Source: Streptomyces jumonjinensis (GTDB lineage Bacteria; Actinomycetota; Actinomycetes; Streptomycetales; Streptomycetaceae). Taken from it: 64,000 nucleotides of DNA. Positions 50,229 to 58,975 of the stretch are shown piece after piece. The notes beneath the pieces were generated by a model. It saw only the letters and a program-made list of their open reading frames with translations. It was not told where the DNA came from and searched no databases. The DNA lies in contig NZ_VCLA01000180.1 in assembly GCF_009600885.1 (NCBI RefSeq), forward strand, positions 44,319-108,318. The letters are read 5' to 3'. Every line of letters begins with the position of its first letter. The first letter of the stretch is position 1. Position numbers and translations under genes: made by a program.

Positions 50229-51563
50229 TCAGATGCCCGCGAAGGCCCGCTCGATGATGTCGAGACCCTCGTTCAGCAGGTCCTCGCCGATCACCAGCGG
50301 CGGCAGGAAGCGCAGCACATTGCCGTAGGTGCCACAGGTCAGCACCAGCACGCCCTCGGCGTGGCACGCCTTGGCCAGCGCGGCGGTCGCGGCCGGGTGC
50401 GGCTCCTTGGTGTCGCGGTCCTTCACCAGCTCGATCGCGATCATCGCGCCTCGGCCGCGGACGTCGCCGATGACGTCGAACTTCTCCTGCATCGCCGACA
50501 GCCGGCCCTTCATGACCTCCTCGATGCGCCTGGCCTTCGCGTTGAGGTCGAGCTCCTTCATGGTCTCGATCGCGCCGAGCGCGCCGGCGCAGGCCACCGG
50601 GTTGCCGCCGTAGGTGCCGCCGAGGCCGCCCGCGTGCGGGGCGTCCATGATCTCGGCGCGGCCGGTGACGGCGGCGAGCGGAAGGCCGCCCGCGATGCCC
50701 TTGGCGGTGGTGATCAGGTCCGGGACGACGCCCTCGTCCTCACAGGCGAACCACTGGCCGGTGCGGCAGAAGCCCGACTGGATCTCGTCCGCGACGAACA
50801 CGATCCCGTTGTCCTTCGCGAACTGCGCGATCGCCGGGAGGAAGCCCTTGGCGGGCTCGATGAAGCCGCCCTCGCCGAGCACCGGCTCGATGATGATCGC
50901 GGCGACGTTCTCCGCGCCGATCTGCTTGCTGATCTGGTCGATGGCCTGCGCGGACGCCTCGGCCCCGGCGTTCTCGGCACCGGTCGGCCAGCGGTAGCCG
51001 TACGCCACCGGCACCCGGTAGACCTCGGGCGCGAACGGCCCGAAGCCCTGCTTGTACGGCATGTTCTTGGCCGTCAGCGCCATGGTGAGGTTGGTACGGC
51101 CGTGGTAGCCGTGGTCGAAGACGACGACCGCCTGGCGCTTGGTGTACGCACGGGCGATCTTGACGGCGTTCTCGACGGCCTCCGCGCCGGAGTTGAAGAG
51201 CGCGGACTTCTTGGCGTGATCACCCGGGGTGAGCTCGGCGAGCGCCTCGGCGACCTCCACATACCCCTCGTAGGGCGTCACCATGAAGCAGGTGTGGGTG
51301 AAGTCGGCGAGCTGGGCGGCGGCCCGGCGCACCACGGCCTCGGCGCTCGCGCCGACGCTGGTCACGGCGATGCCAGAACCGAAGTCGATCAGCCGGTTGC
51401 CGTCGACGTCCTCGATGATCCCGCCCCCGGCGCGCGCCGTGAAGACGGGCAGCACGGACCCCACTCCGCTGGCGACCGTGGCGGTCCGGCGGGCCTGAAG
51501 CTCGATCGACTTGGGGCCGGGAATGGCGGTGACGACGCGGCGCTCCTGCGGGATAGCGGTCAT
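50229..51563 (-). CDS. gabT: 4-aminobutyrate aminotransferase
   Basis: A 444-residue class III PLP transaminase converting GABA and 2-oxoglutarate to succinate semialdehyde and glutamate. Characteristic segments are NSGAEAVENAVKIARAYT, VFDHGYHGRTNLTMALT, IIIEPVLGEGGF, VADEIQSGFCRTG and the Lys segment LITTAKGIAGGLPLA. ATG 51563 has AGGAG upstream. It supplies the GABA step that follows the aminobutyraldehyde dehydrogenases in this region. Confidence 0.93.
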   Translation of the reverse strand: MTAIPQERRVVTAIPGPKSIELQARRTATVASGVGSVLPVFTARAGGGIIEDVDGNRLIDFGSGIAVTSVGASAEAVVRRAAAQLADFTHTCFMVTPYEGYVEVAEALAELTPGDHAKKSALFNSGAEAVENAVKIARAYTKRQAVVVFDHGYHGRTNLTMALTAKNMPYKQGFGPFAPEVYRVPVAYGYRWPTGAENAGAEASAQAIDQISKQIGAENVAAIIIEPVLGEGGFIEPAKGFLPAIAQFAKDNGIVFVADEIQSGFCRTGQWFACEDEGVVPDLITTAKGIAGGLPLAAVTGRAEIMDAPHAGGLGGTYGGNPVACAGALGAIETMKELDLNAKARRIEEVMKGRLSAMQEKFDVIGDVRGRGAMIAIELVKDRDTKEPHPAATAALAKACHAEGVLVLTCGTYGNVLRFLPPLVIGEDLLNEGLDIIERAFAGI

Positions 51564-51814
51564 GAGGGGCTCCTGGGGGTGCTCTGGACGCTGCTTTTTC
51601 TTTACGCGCAGGCTAGGGGCGGGGGAGGGGGGCGGGCATGCGCCGTTCGGGAGTGTTGAGGGGCAGGCGGTTGTCCTCACCGGACATAGGCGGACCGGAC
51701 ACCCGATCCCGGGCGCGGGCGCACTCCGCCCGGGGGAATCGGTGAACTCCCCGCACCGGGGCACTAGATTGACGGTGCACAGAGCGGGCCTGGCTGGTCA
51801 GGGGGCAGCGGTTG

Positions 51815-54265
51815 ATGGATTCCGACGACACATTCGACGCACACGGCAGACGGTCCGGCCCTGTGCCACCGCCCGTGGCGCCCCCGCCCCGCCCCATGAC
51901 AGCGCCCGGCCCACCGCCGTCCGCGGCGTGCGGTCCACCGCCGTCCGCGGCGTGCGGTCCACCGCCGTCCGCTGTGCCTGGCCCGTCGCCGTCGCCGTCG
52001 CCGTCTGCCGTGCCTGGTCCATCGCCGTCCCGGCCCACAGCGCCAGCCGACCCGTCGCCGTCCGCCGAGTCCGGCCCGTCGCCGTCCGCCGTGCCCCGGC
52101 CCGCCGGGCCGCCACCGGGGGCCACCGGAATCCCCGTCGGCCCGCCGCCCGGGGCCCCTGGTTCCCCCGGGATCGCCGGACCGCCGCCGGGACCCCTGGG
52201 ACACCCGGGACCCCTGGGACACCCGGGCCCCCCGGGATCCCCGGCGATCCCCGCCGTCCCGGGCCACGCGCCCACCACCCGCCCCGACCTCGCCGACTGG
52301 CTGCGCATCCCCCGGCCCGCCGCCGACCCCGGGATCTGGCGGCTCGGCCACCGCGCCCGCCCCGAGGAGGAGCCCGACCGGATCCCCGCCCGCAGACTCT
52401 TCGCCGGGGCGGTCATCGCCCTGCTCAGCGGCTGGCTGCTCTGGTCCCTGCTCTGGAACGGCTATCTCGGGACCTACTGGATCTGGCCCCTGCTCGTGCT
52501 GACCCCGGACTCCTGGCGCTCCGACCCGCCCGTCTGGGCCGCCGCCAGTTACACCTACTACGCGATCGTCGGCGGCGGGATGCTGGTGTTCTTCGCCCGG
52601 ATCGGCCATGTGCCCGAGATCTGGCGCCGCTACGCGCGCCGCGAGGGCCGCCCCGTCGCCCCACCGCCGCCGCCCGCCGGGGCCGACCCCGCCGAATGGC
52701 CCGAACTGCGCGCCGCCGGGCTCGCCGACGCCGCGCACCGCCTCACCGAGGCCACCCGCGCCGGAGCCCTCCACGACGTGGACTACGCCAGGATCAGACG
52801 CGCCTGGCAGGGCGTCCGGGCCCGGCCGGACCTGCTCGCCTCGTTCGCCGACACCGTGCGCGCACACGGCCCGGCCGCCTGCGCCCACCCCTCCGGCGTA
52901 CGCGATCTGAGCGTCCGAGCCGCCACCCACGACCTGGCCACCGCACAGGTCAGAATCGGCACCGCCGCCGACGACCCCCGCAACCCCTACGCCCGCCGCA
53001 CCACCGGCGTCGCCCTCGACCCCACGCTGCTCGGGACCTCACTGCTGGCCGTCGGGCCCTCCGGATCCGGCAAGAGCGTGCGGCTGGTGCGGCCCGTCGT
53101 CGAGTCGATGTGTCTGCTCGCGCTCGCCAACCGCGCCGCCGTCGTCGCCGTCACCGCCCACGGCGCCCAGCTCGCCCCCGACGACGCCTTCGACCTCGTC
53201 ATCTCCGTCGGACGGCCCGAGTCCACCCACGACCTCGACCTCTACGGCGGCGCCGACGACCCCGACGAAGCCGCCCGCACCCTCGCCGAAGCCCTTGTCG
53301 GCGACCTCGCCGCCACCCTCCCCGGCGGCGACAGCCGACGCGCCGCCACCGCGCTGGCCCAGCTGATCGGGCCGTACCACGCCGTCCACGGACACTTCCC
53401 CGCCGTACCCGAGCTACGCGAACTCCTCGGCGGCACGCCCGCCGCCGTCGCCGGGCTGCGGACCGCGCTCACCGCCCAGGGCGCCCCCGGCGCGGCCCTG
53501 CTGCGCGAGCTGGACGCCCGCGAGCGCCAGTCCGCCCGCGCCGACGACATCGGCATACTCCTCGCCGAACGCATCGCCTTCCTCGACCGGCCCGCCTTCA
53601 CCCGCTTCTTCCGCACCGACGGCGCCGGACGGCAGTTCTCGCTGCGCGCCATCGAACATCCGCTGCGCGTCCGCGTCGATCTGCCCGAACGCGGCCACGC
53701 CGAGGCGTCCCGCATCCTCGCCCGGCTCATCCTCGCCCAGTTCACCGAGGCCGCCCTCGGCCGCCGCGACCGGTCGCTCTTCGCCGCGCTCGTCCTCGAC
53801 GACGCCACCTCCACCGTCACCGCCGACTCGGTACGCGCCATCCAGCGGCTCCGCTCCGCCAACGCCGGAGCGGTGCTCGCCCTGCGCACCCTGGAGGACG
53901 TGCCCGAGCCGCTGCGGGGACCGCTGCTCGGCGCGGTCGGCTGCCGGATGGCCTTCGCCGGGCTCGCGCCCTGGGACGGCAACCGGTTCGCCGAGACCTG
54001 GGGCACCGAATGGGTGCAGACCCGCGATGTCACCAACCGGCAGATCATCTCGGACGAGCCCCTCACCAAGGCCGTGCACCTGATGCGCCGCCTGGTCACC
54101 GGCAAGGCCGCCACCGCCGAGGCGGTCACCGTCCGCGAGGTCGAGCGCGCCCGCTGGTCCGCATCCGACCTCGCGCATCTGGTGCCCGCGGGACACGCCG
54201 TGCTCTCGCTGACGACCGTACGGGGCGAGCACACGCCCCCGCTCCTGGTCGACCTTCGGACCTAG
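51815..54265 (+). CDS. Membrane-anchored FtsK/TraG-like ATPase with proline-rich N-terminus
   Basis: An 816-residue protein. Residues 1-150 are Pro/Gly/Ser-rich with three 8-residue PPPSAACG repeats and collagen-like GPLGHPG units. Two hydrophobic segments follow (about 195-225 and 245-265), then an ATPase domain with Walker A GPSGSGKS (about 414-421) and Walker B FAALVLDDAT. The C-terminal part resembles coupling proteins of DNA transfer systems. Divergent from gabT. It may pump DNA or protein, but no transfer gene is nearby. Confidence 0.75.
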   Translation: MDSDDTFDAHGRRSGPVPPPVAPPPRPMTAPGPPPSAACGPPPSAACGPPPSAVPGPSPSPSPSAVPGPSPSRPTAPADPSPSAESGPSPSAVPRPAGPPPGATGIPVGPPPGAPGSPGIAGPPPGPLGHPGPLGHPGPPGSPAIPAVPGHAPTTRPDLADWLRIPRPAADPGIWRLGHRARPEEEPDRIPARRLFAGAVIALLSGWLLWSLLWNGYLGTYWIWPLLVLTPDSWRSDPPVWAAASYTYYAIVGGGMLVFFARIGHVPEIWRRYARREGRPVAPPPPPAGADPAEWPELRAAGLADAAHRLTEATRAGALHDVDYARIRRAWQGVRARPDLLASFADTVRAHGPAACAHPSGVRDLSVRAATHDLATAQVRIGTAADDPRNPYARRTTGVALDPTLLGTSLLAVGPSGSGKSVRLVRPVVESMCLLALANRAAVVAVTAHGAQLAPDDAFDLVISVGRPESTHDLDLYGGADDPDEAARTLAEALVGDLAATLPGGDSRRAATALAQLIGPYHAVHGHFPAVPELRELLGGTPAAVAGLRTALTAQGAPGAALLRELDARERQSARADDIGILLAERIAFLDRPAFTRFFRTDGAGRQFSLRAIEHPLRVRVDLPERGHAEASRILARLILAQFTEAALGRRDRSLFAALVLDDATSTVTADSVRAIQRLRSANAGAVLALRTLEDVPEPLRGPLLGAVGCRMAFAGLAPWDGNRFAETWGTEWVQTRDVTNRQIISDEPLTKAVHLMRRLVTGKAATAEAVTVREVERARWSASDLAHLVPAGHAVLSLTTVRGEHTPPLLVDLRT

Positions 54266-54372
54266 GTCGTGTCCTCAAAGTCCCGTCTGCCTGCCGTGCC
54301 CTAGGAGTGTTGTCCGGGGACATGGGCGACACGCGTGCCGGGTGCTTGAACGGGTGACCGCCGGACGCTTGC

Positions 54373-55011
54373 TCAGACGGCCGTCGTCCGGAGCTCGTGC
54401 GGCATGTTCCAGCCCTCGGCGAGTCTCGACGGGTGAACGTTGTCCCCACCGCCGAAGAACTCGCAGAACTTCATGATCAGCGGGTCCCAGCCGAGCGGGT
54501 CCACATAGTGCGTCCCCGGGATGACCAGGTCCTCCTCGACATGGGCGCGAAGGACTTCGACCTCGAAGGCGGTGGCGTGCGACGCGGGACCGCCGAAGGG
54601 ATGGGCCGAGACGACGCGGCACTCCAGCTGGACCGGACATTCCGCGACCCTGGGGGCCCGGACCAGGTCCGACGCCTGTTCGGTCAGCTGTGCGGTCGAG
54701 AACTTGTCCGGCTCGTAACGGTAGCCCTGCTTCACCTTGTAGTCCGGCACGGCCGGCTTCCCGGTGGTGAGCGCGATCCGGTCGACGACATGGACCATCG
54801 CCGACGAGGGCAGGTTGAGCACGCACTCGCCCTCTCTGAGCAGGTTCGCGGTGGTCTGGGCATTGTTGCCGAGACCGAGCATGCACGACTGGCCCAGCCA
54901 CCACGCCGAGGACATCGGCGCCAGGTTCGCCGTGCCGTCCTCGTTGAGTGAGCTGATCAGCACCACCGGCGTTCCGAAGTACAGGACCTTGAGACCGGGG
55001 ACGACATGCAT
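54373..55011 (-). CDS. Flavin reductase-like (FMN-binding split barrel) protein
   Basis: A 212-residue protein beginning VLYFGTPVVLISSLNEDGTANLAPMSSAWWLG, the pattern of the flavin reductase-like domain; ECVLNLPS and the later ECRVV/FEVEVLRAHVEED strands fit the same fold. It probably binds FMN and reduces flavin or a small substrate. ATG 55011. The 107-base gap to the convergent ATPase gene holds only weak inverted repeats. Confidence 0.8.
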   Translation of the reverse strand: MHVVPGLKVLYFGTPVVLISSLNEDGTANLAPMSSAWWLGQSCMLGLGNNAQTTANLLREGECVLNLPSSAMVHVVDRIALTTGKPAVPDYKVKQGYRYEPDKFSTAQLTEQASDLVRAPRVAECPVQLECRVVSAHPFGGPASHATAFEVEVLRAHVEEDLVIPGTHYVDPLGWDPLIMKFCEFFGGGDNVHPSRLAEGWNMPHELRTTAV

Positions 55012-55147
55012 GCGCTGTGCCTTTCGCGAAATGCCGGACGGACAGACCCGCGATCAGGAACACGAGCCGTCGCCGACTCTCTCGTGGGCGAGACCACCGG
55101 CGCTGGCGGAAATACGACATCGCGTTTCGGACGAGTGAAGCGATCGT

Positions 55148-55187
55148 CCGATGAGAGATCCGATGAGAGAACCGATGAGAGAACCGA
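55148..55187. repeat. 12-bp tandem repeats between flavin reductase and pucR
   Basis: CCGATGAGAGA(A/T) occurs three times in a row (55,148, 55,160, 55,172) with a partial fourth copy. It lies in a 386-base divergent intergenic region that shows no gene. Confidence 0.8.
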
Positions 55188-55397
55188 CCCGGCGTTGATT
55201 GCCGGGACACGCTCCCCGGCCCTGCGGACCTGGGGAGACCCCATGCACCAGGACCCCGCTCACTGATCCGGCCCGATCCATCGGAAAACGCCCTGGCACC
55301 GGTCATCCCCTGCTACGGGATGGCAGAATCACAGCATGCCGTTCATACGGGACGGCGAAATCCCACGCACCCGGCCCCGAAGGTCTCCGAAGCTCCC

Positions 55398-56969
55398 ATG
55401 CCGCCCACCCTCGCCTCGCTCGTCCAGCACTCGGCGCTCAAGCTCACCGTGCGCGCGGGGGAGGACCGGCTGGAGACCCCCGTGCGCTGGGCGCATGTCA
55501 GCGAGCTCGCCGACCCCGTCCCGTACATGGAAGGCGGCGAGCTGCTGCTCGTCACCGCGATGACCCTCGACGCCGAGGACCGCGAGGCCATGCGCCGCTA
55601 TGTGCGCAGACTGGCCGGGGCGGGCGTCGTCGGGCTCGGCTTCGCGGTCGGCGTCTACTACCAGGACATCCCCGAGGCGCTGGTCGACGCGGCGCGGGAA
55701 GCGGACTTCCCGCTGCTCGCCGTGCCGCGCCGGACCCCTTTTCTCGCCATCAGCAAGGCGGTCTCGGCGGCGATCGCCGCCGATCAGTACCGGTCCGTGA
55801 CCGCCGGATTCGAGGCCCAGCGCGAACTGACCCGGGCCGCGCTCGCCGACGGCCCGGCCGCCGTCGTGGCCCGGCTCGCCGCCCATGTCCATGGCTGGGC
55901 CGCGCTCTACGACGCCTCCGGAGCCGTCGTCGCCGCGTCGCCCGAGTGGGCCGGCCGCAGGGCCGCCCGGCTCACCCCCGACGTACAGCGGCTGCGGGAG
56001 CGCTCCCTGCCCGCGAGCTCGGTGGTCGCGGACACCGGGGACGACCGGGTCGAGCTCCAGGCGCTGGGCACCGGGCGGCAGCTGCGCGGCGCGCTCGCGG
56101 TCGGCACGGGGACCGCGCCGGGCACCGCCGAGCGGTACGCCGTGCACTCCGCCGTCGCCCTGCTCACCCTCGCCACCGCCCGCTCGCGCTCCCTCCAGCG
56201 GGCGGAGCAGCGCCTGGGGGCCGCGGTGCTGAGGATGCTGCTGTCGGGGCAGCCCGACCACGCCCGCGCGGTCGCCGGGGATCTGTACGGGACGCTGCTC
56301 GACATGCCCTTCCGGCTGCTGATCGCCGAACCGGCCGGTGAGGAGGCGGACCGCGGGGGCGCACAGCCGCTCCAGGAGCTGGCCGAATCGCTGGAGTCGG
56401 CGGCTGCCCGTGCGGGGGAGCCGGTGCTCACGGTGCCGGAGACCGAGGACCGTCTGGTGGTGCTGGCCGCCGACGGCGGCGCGGTGGTCACGGCCTGTGC
56501 CGCCGTCTACGGGGCCAAGGAGACGGAGGACGCCGAGGTGGTCCTCGGGCTCTCGGCCCCGACCGGGCCGATCGCCGCCGCGGGCGCGTACAAACAGTCC
56601 GAACAGGCCCTGTCGGTGGCCCGCAGACGGGGACTCGCGCTGGTCGAGCACGAGGAGCTGGCCGCAGGGTCGATCCTTCCGCTGCTGGCCGACGACGCCG
56701 TCCGCGCCTTCGCCGACGGGATGCTGCGCGCGCTGTACGAGCACGACGCGACGGGCCGCGGCGATCTGGTGGCCTCCCTGCGCGCCTGGCTCTCCCGCCA
56801 CGGCCAGTGGGACGCGGCGGCGGCGGAGCTGGGCGTCCACCGCCACACCCTCCGCTACCGCATGCGCCGGGTGGAGGAGATCCTCGGCCGCTCGCTGGAC
56901 GATCCGGACGTCCGGATGGAGCTCTGGCTGGCACTGAAGACCTCGGCGGGCCCTGCCCCGCGCGCCTGA
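55398..56969 (+). CDS. PucR-family transcriptional regulator
   Basis: A 523-residue regulator: N-terminal PucR ligand domain (LETPVRWAHVSELADPVPYMEGGELLLVTAM, residues 20-125), a GGDEF-like middle, and the C-terminal PucR HTH (WDAAAAELGVHRHTLRYRMRRVEEILGR). ATG 55398 chosen for the domain start; the ribosome site is poor. Members control purine or GABA genes. Position between gabT and an aldehyde dehydrogenase makes GABA catabolism the likely target. Confidence 0.85.
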   Translation: MPPTLASLVQHSALKLTVRAGEDRLETPVRWAHVSELADPVPYMEGGELLLVTAMTLDAEDREAMRRYVRRLAGAGVVGLGFAVGVYYQDIPEALVDAAREADFPLLAVPRRTPFLAISKAVSAAIAADQYRSVTAGFEAQRELTRAALADGPAAVVARLAAHVHGWAALYDASGAVVAASPEWAGRRAARLTPDVQRLRERSLPASSVVADTGDDRVELQALGTGRQLRGALAVGTGTAPGTAERYAVHSAVALLTLATARSRSLQRAEQRLGAAVLRMLLSGQPDHARAVAGDLYGTLLDMPFRLLIAEPAGEEADRGGAQPLQELAESLESAAARAGEPVLTVPETEDRLVVLAADGGAVVTACAAVYGAKETEDAEVVLGLSAPTGPIAAAGAYKQSEQALSVARRRGLALVEHEELAAGSILPLLADDAVRAFADGMLRALYEHDATGRGDLVASLRAWLSRHGQWDAAAAELGVHRHTLRYRMRRVEEILGRSLDDPDVRMELWLALKTSAGPAPRA

Positions 56970-56975
56970 GGGCGA

Positions 56976-56998
56976 CCGGCCCCGCCTGCCGGGGCCGG
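56976..56998 (+). terminator. Terminator after pucR
   Basis: CCGGCCCCG and CGGGGCCGG form a 9-bp perfect stem with a 5-base loop, 6 bases past the stop. Confidence 0.65.
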
Positions 56999-57133
56999 GG
57001 CCCGCGCACCCATGCCGCCCCCCCCGCCGCCACGGCCCGCGCTTTCCCACTTCCTTCCCCGCCTCCGTCCGGGAAGCGCCGTGGCCGACCGGCCGGTACG
57101 GCGCTGAGCGCGCTCCGGAGGCCCCTCGCAGGA

Positions 57134-57169
57134 ACGGCGGGACGCCGAGCGCGCTCGGCGTCCCGCCGT
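57134..57169. repeat. 36-bp perfect palindrome
   Basis: Eighteen-base arms meet without spacer (ACGGCGGGACGCCGAGCG and its complement). It lies in the 330-base gap between pucR and the next aldehyde dehydrogenase. Second terminator or protein-binding site; nothing else is seen in the gap. Confidence 0.75.
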
Positions 57170-57299
57170 AGGCGTCTCTCCGCCCTCGCCAAAGCGGCGG
57201 GAAACAGCCGCCGATCACTCCACCCCGGACAACCCCCCGAACTCCCTCCCGGTCCTACCGTGGTCGGACGCACCCCATCTATCTCGGAAGGGCCGGGAC

Positions 57300-58745
57300 A
57301 TGACCTCCACCCACGCCTTCTGGCTCGCCGGCCGCCAGGCCACCGGCGAGACCTCCTTCGACGTCACCAACTCGTGGGACGGACGTCTCGTCGGCAAGGT
57401 CTCCGTCCCCACCGAAGCGCAGGTCGAGGAGGCCGTCGCCGCCGCCCACGCGGTACGCGACGAGTTCGCCGCGACCCCGGCCCATGTCCGCGCCGCCGCC
57501 CTCGACCATGTCTCCAAGCGGCTCGCCGAGCGCACCGAGGAGATCGCCCAGCTGATCTCCGCCGAGAACGGCAAGCCGATCAAGTGGGCCCGCGGCGAGG
57601 TCGGCCGCGCCGTCTCCGTCTTCCGGTTCGCCGCCGAGGAGGCCCGCCGCTTCAACGGCGGCGAGGCCCAGCGCCTCGACACCGACGCGGGCGGCACCGG
57701 CCGGCTCGCCCTCACCCGCCGCATCCCCCGGGGCACCGTCCTCGGCATCGCGCCGTTCAACTTCCCGCTGAACCTCAGCGCCCACAAGGTCGCCCCGGCC
57801 ATCGCGGTCGGCGCCCCGATCATCCTCAAGCCCGCCCCGGCCACCCCCCTCTCCTCCCTGGTCCTGGGCGAGCTGCTGGCCGAGACCGACCTCCCGGCCG
57901 GCTCCTGGTCCGTCCTTCCGGTGCCCAACGACCGGATGCCCGCACTCGTCCAGGACGAGCGGCTGCCGGTGATCTCCTTCACCGGCTCCGGCCCGGTCGG
58001 CTACGCGATCATGGACTCCGTCCCGCGCAAGCACTGCACCCTGGAGCTGGGCGGCAACGGCGCCGCCGTCGTCCTCGGCGACTGGTCCTCCGAGCAGGAC
58101 CTGGACTGGGCGGCGACCCGCATCGCCACCTTCTCCAACTACCAGGGCGGCCAGTCCTGCATCTCCGTGCAGCGGGTGATCGCCGACTCCGCCGTCTACG
58201 GCCGGCTGCTCCCGAAGATCGTCGCCGCCGTCGAGGCCCAGGTCACCGGAGACCCCTCCGACTCCGCCACCGACGTCGGCCCGCTGGTCAGCGAGGACGC
58301 CGCCAAGCGCGTCGAGTCCTGGGTGGACGAGGCGGTCAAGGCCGGCGCCAAGCTCCTCACCGGCGGCGAGCGCGACGGCGCGACCTACGCCCCGACCGTG
58401 CTCGCCGAGGTCCCGGCCGGTACCACCCTCGCCTGCGAGGAGGTCTTCGGACCCGTCCTCACGGTCACCGAGGTGACCGGCGAGGCCGAGGCGTTCGCCG
58501 CCGTCAACGACTCGCCGTACGGCCTTCAGGCCGGCGTCTTCACCCACGATGTGCAGACCGCCTTCCGCGCCCACCGCGCCCTGGAGGTCGGCGGCGTGAT
58601 CATCGGCGACGTGCCCTCCTACCGCGCCGACCAGATGCCCTACGGCGGCGCCAAGCAGTCCGGCGTCGGGCGCGAGGGCGTCGCCTACGCGATGGACGAC
58701 TACACCTACGAGCGGGTGCTGGTCCTCACCGGACTGGCCCTGTAG
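57300..58745 (+). CDS. Aldehyde dehydrogenase (possible succinate-semialdehyde dehydrogenase)
   Basis: A 481-residue NAD(P)-dependent ALDH with IAPFNFPLNL, FTGSGPVGY, LELGGNGA and the catalytic Cys in YQGGQSCISVQRV. The catalytic region differs from the two aminobutyraldehyde-type enzymes (NxGQDCTAAT) and is nearer to GAPN or lactaldehyde-type ALDHs. Position after gabT and pucR suggests it oxidises succinate semialdehyde, but another aldehyde is possible. ATG 57300. Confidence 0.8.
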   Translation: MTSTHAFWLAGRQATGETSFDVTNSWDGRLVGKVSVPTEAQVEEAVAAAHAVRDEFAATPAHVRAAALDHVSKRLAERTEEIAQLISAENGKPIKWARGEVGRAVSVFRFAAEEARRFNGGEAQRLDTDAGGTGRLALTRRIPRGTVLGIAPFNFPLNLSAHKVAPAIAVGAPIILKPAPATPLSSLVLGELLAETDLPAGSWSVLPVPNDRMPALVQDERLPVISFTGSGPVGYAIMDSVPRKHCTLELGGNGAAVVLGDWSSEQDLDWAATRIATFSNYQGGQSCISVQRVIADSAVYGRLLPKIVAAVEAQVTGDPSDSATDVGPLVSEDAAKRVESWVDEAVKAGAKLLTGGERDGATYAPTVLAEVPAGTTLACEEVFGPVLTVTEVTGEAEAFAAVNDSPYGLQAGVFTHDVQTAFRAHRALEVGGVIIGDVPSYRADQMPYGGAKQSGVGREGVAYAMDDYTYERVLVLTGLAL

Positions 58746-58767
58746 CCGCCCGGCGACCCGATGGACC

Positions 58768-58802
58768 ACGGCCGGAGCCCACTGTGCGGGGGCTCCGGCC
58801 GT
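58768..58802 (+). terminator. Terminator after the aldehyde dehydrogenase
   Basis: ACGGCCGGAGCCC pairs perfectly over 13 bp with GGGCTCCGGCCGT; loop of 9 bases. Confidence 0.75.
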
Positions 58803-58975
58803 TCCCGTACCCCCTCGCGCTCCCGGAGAGCCGTCCGCAGACCTCCCGGAGACTGGTGGAAGGGTCCGGAATCAGGTAGTACGGACGAGTAGCACCGGTC
58901 GGCAGCAGGGGACCGCCCCGGCCCTGTGAAAGCCCTCCGACGCCCGGAAACCCGACTCGCGGCGAGGTGGACCTC

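Noticed and set aside
51815..54265. Second mobile element anchored by the TraG-like gene
   Set aside because: No integrase, relaxase, replication gene or att repeats around it; flanking genes keep the expected chromosomal order.
54266..54372. Possible insertion-sequence end after the ATPase gene (repeated GTCC/GGAC and GTGT/ACAC blocks)
   Set aside because: No matching terminal repeat, target duplication or transposase nearby.
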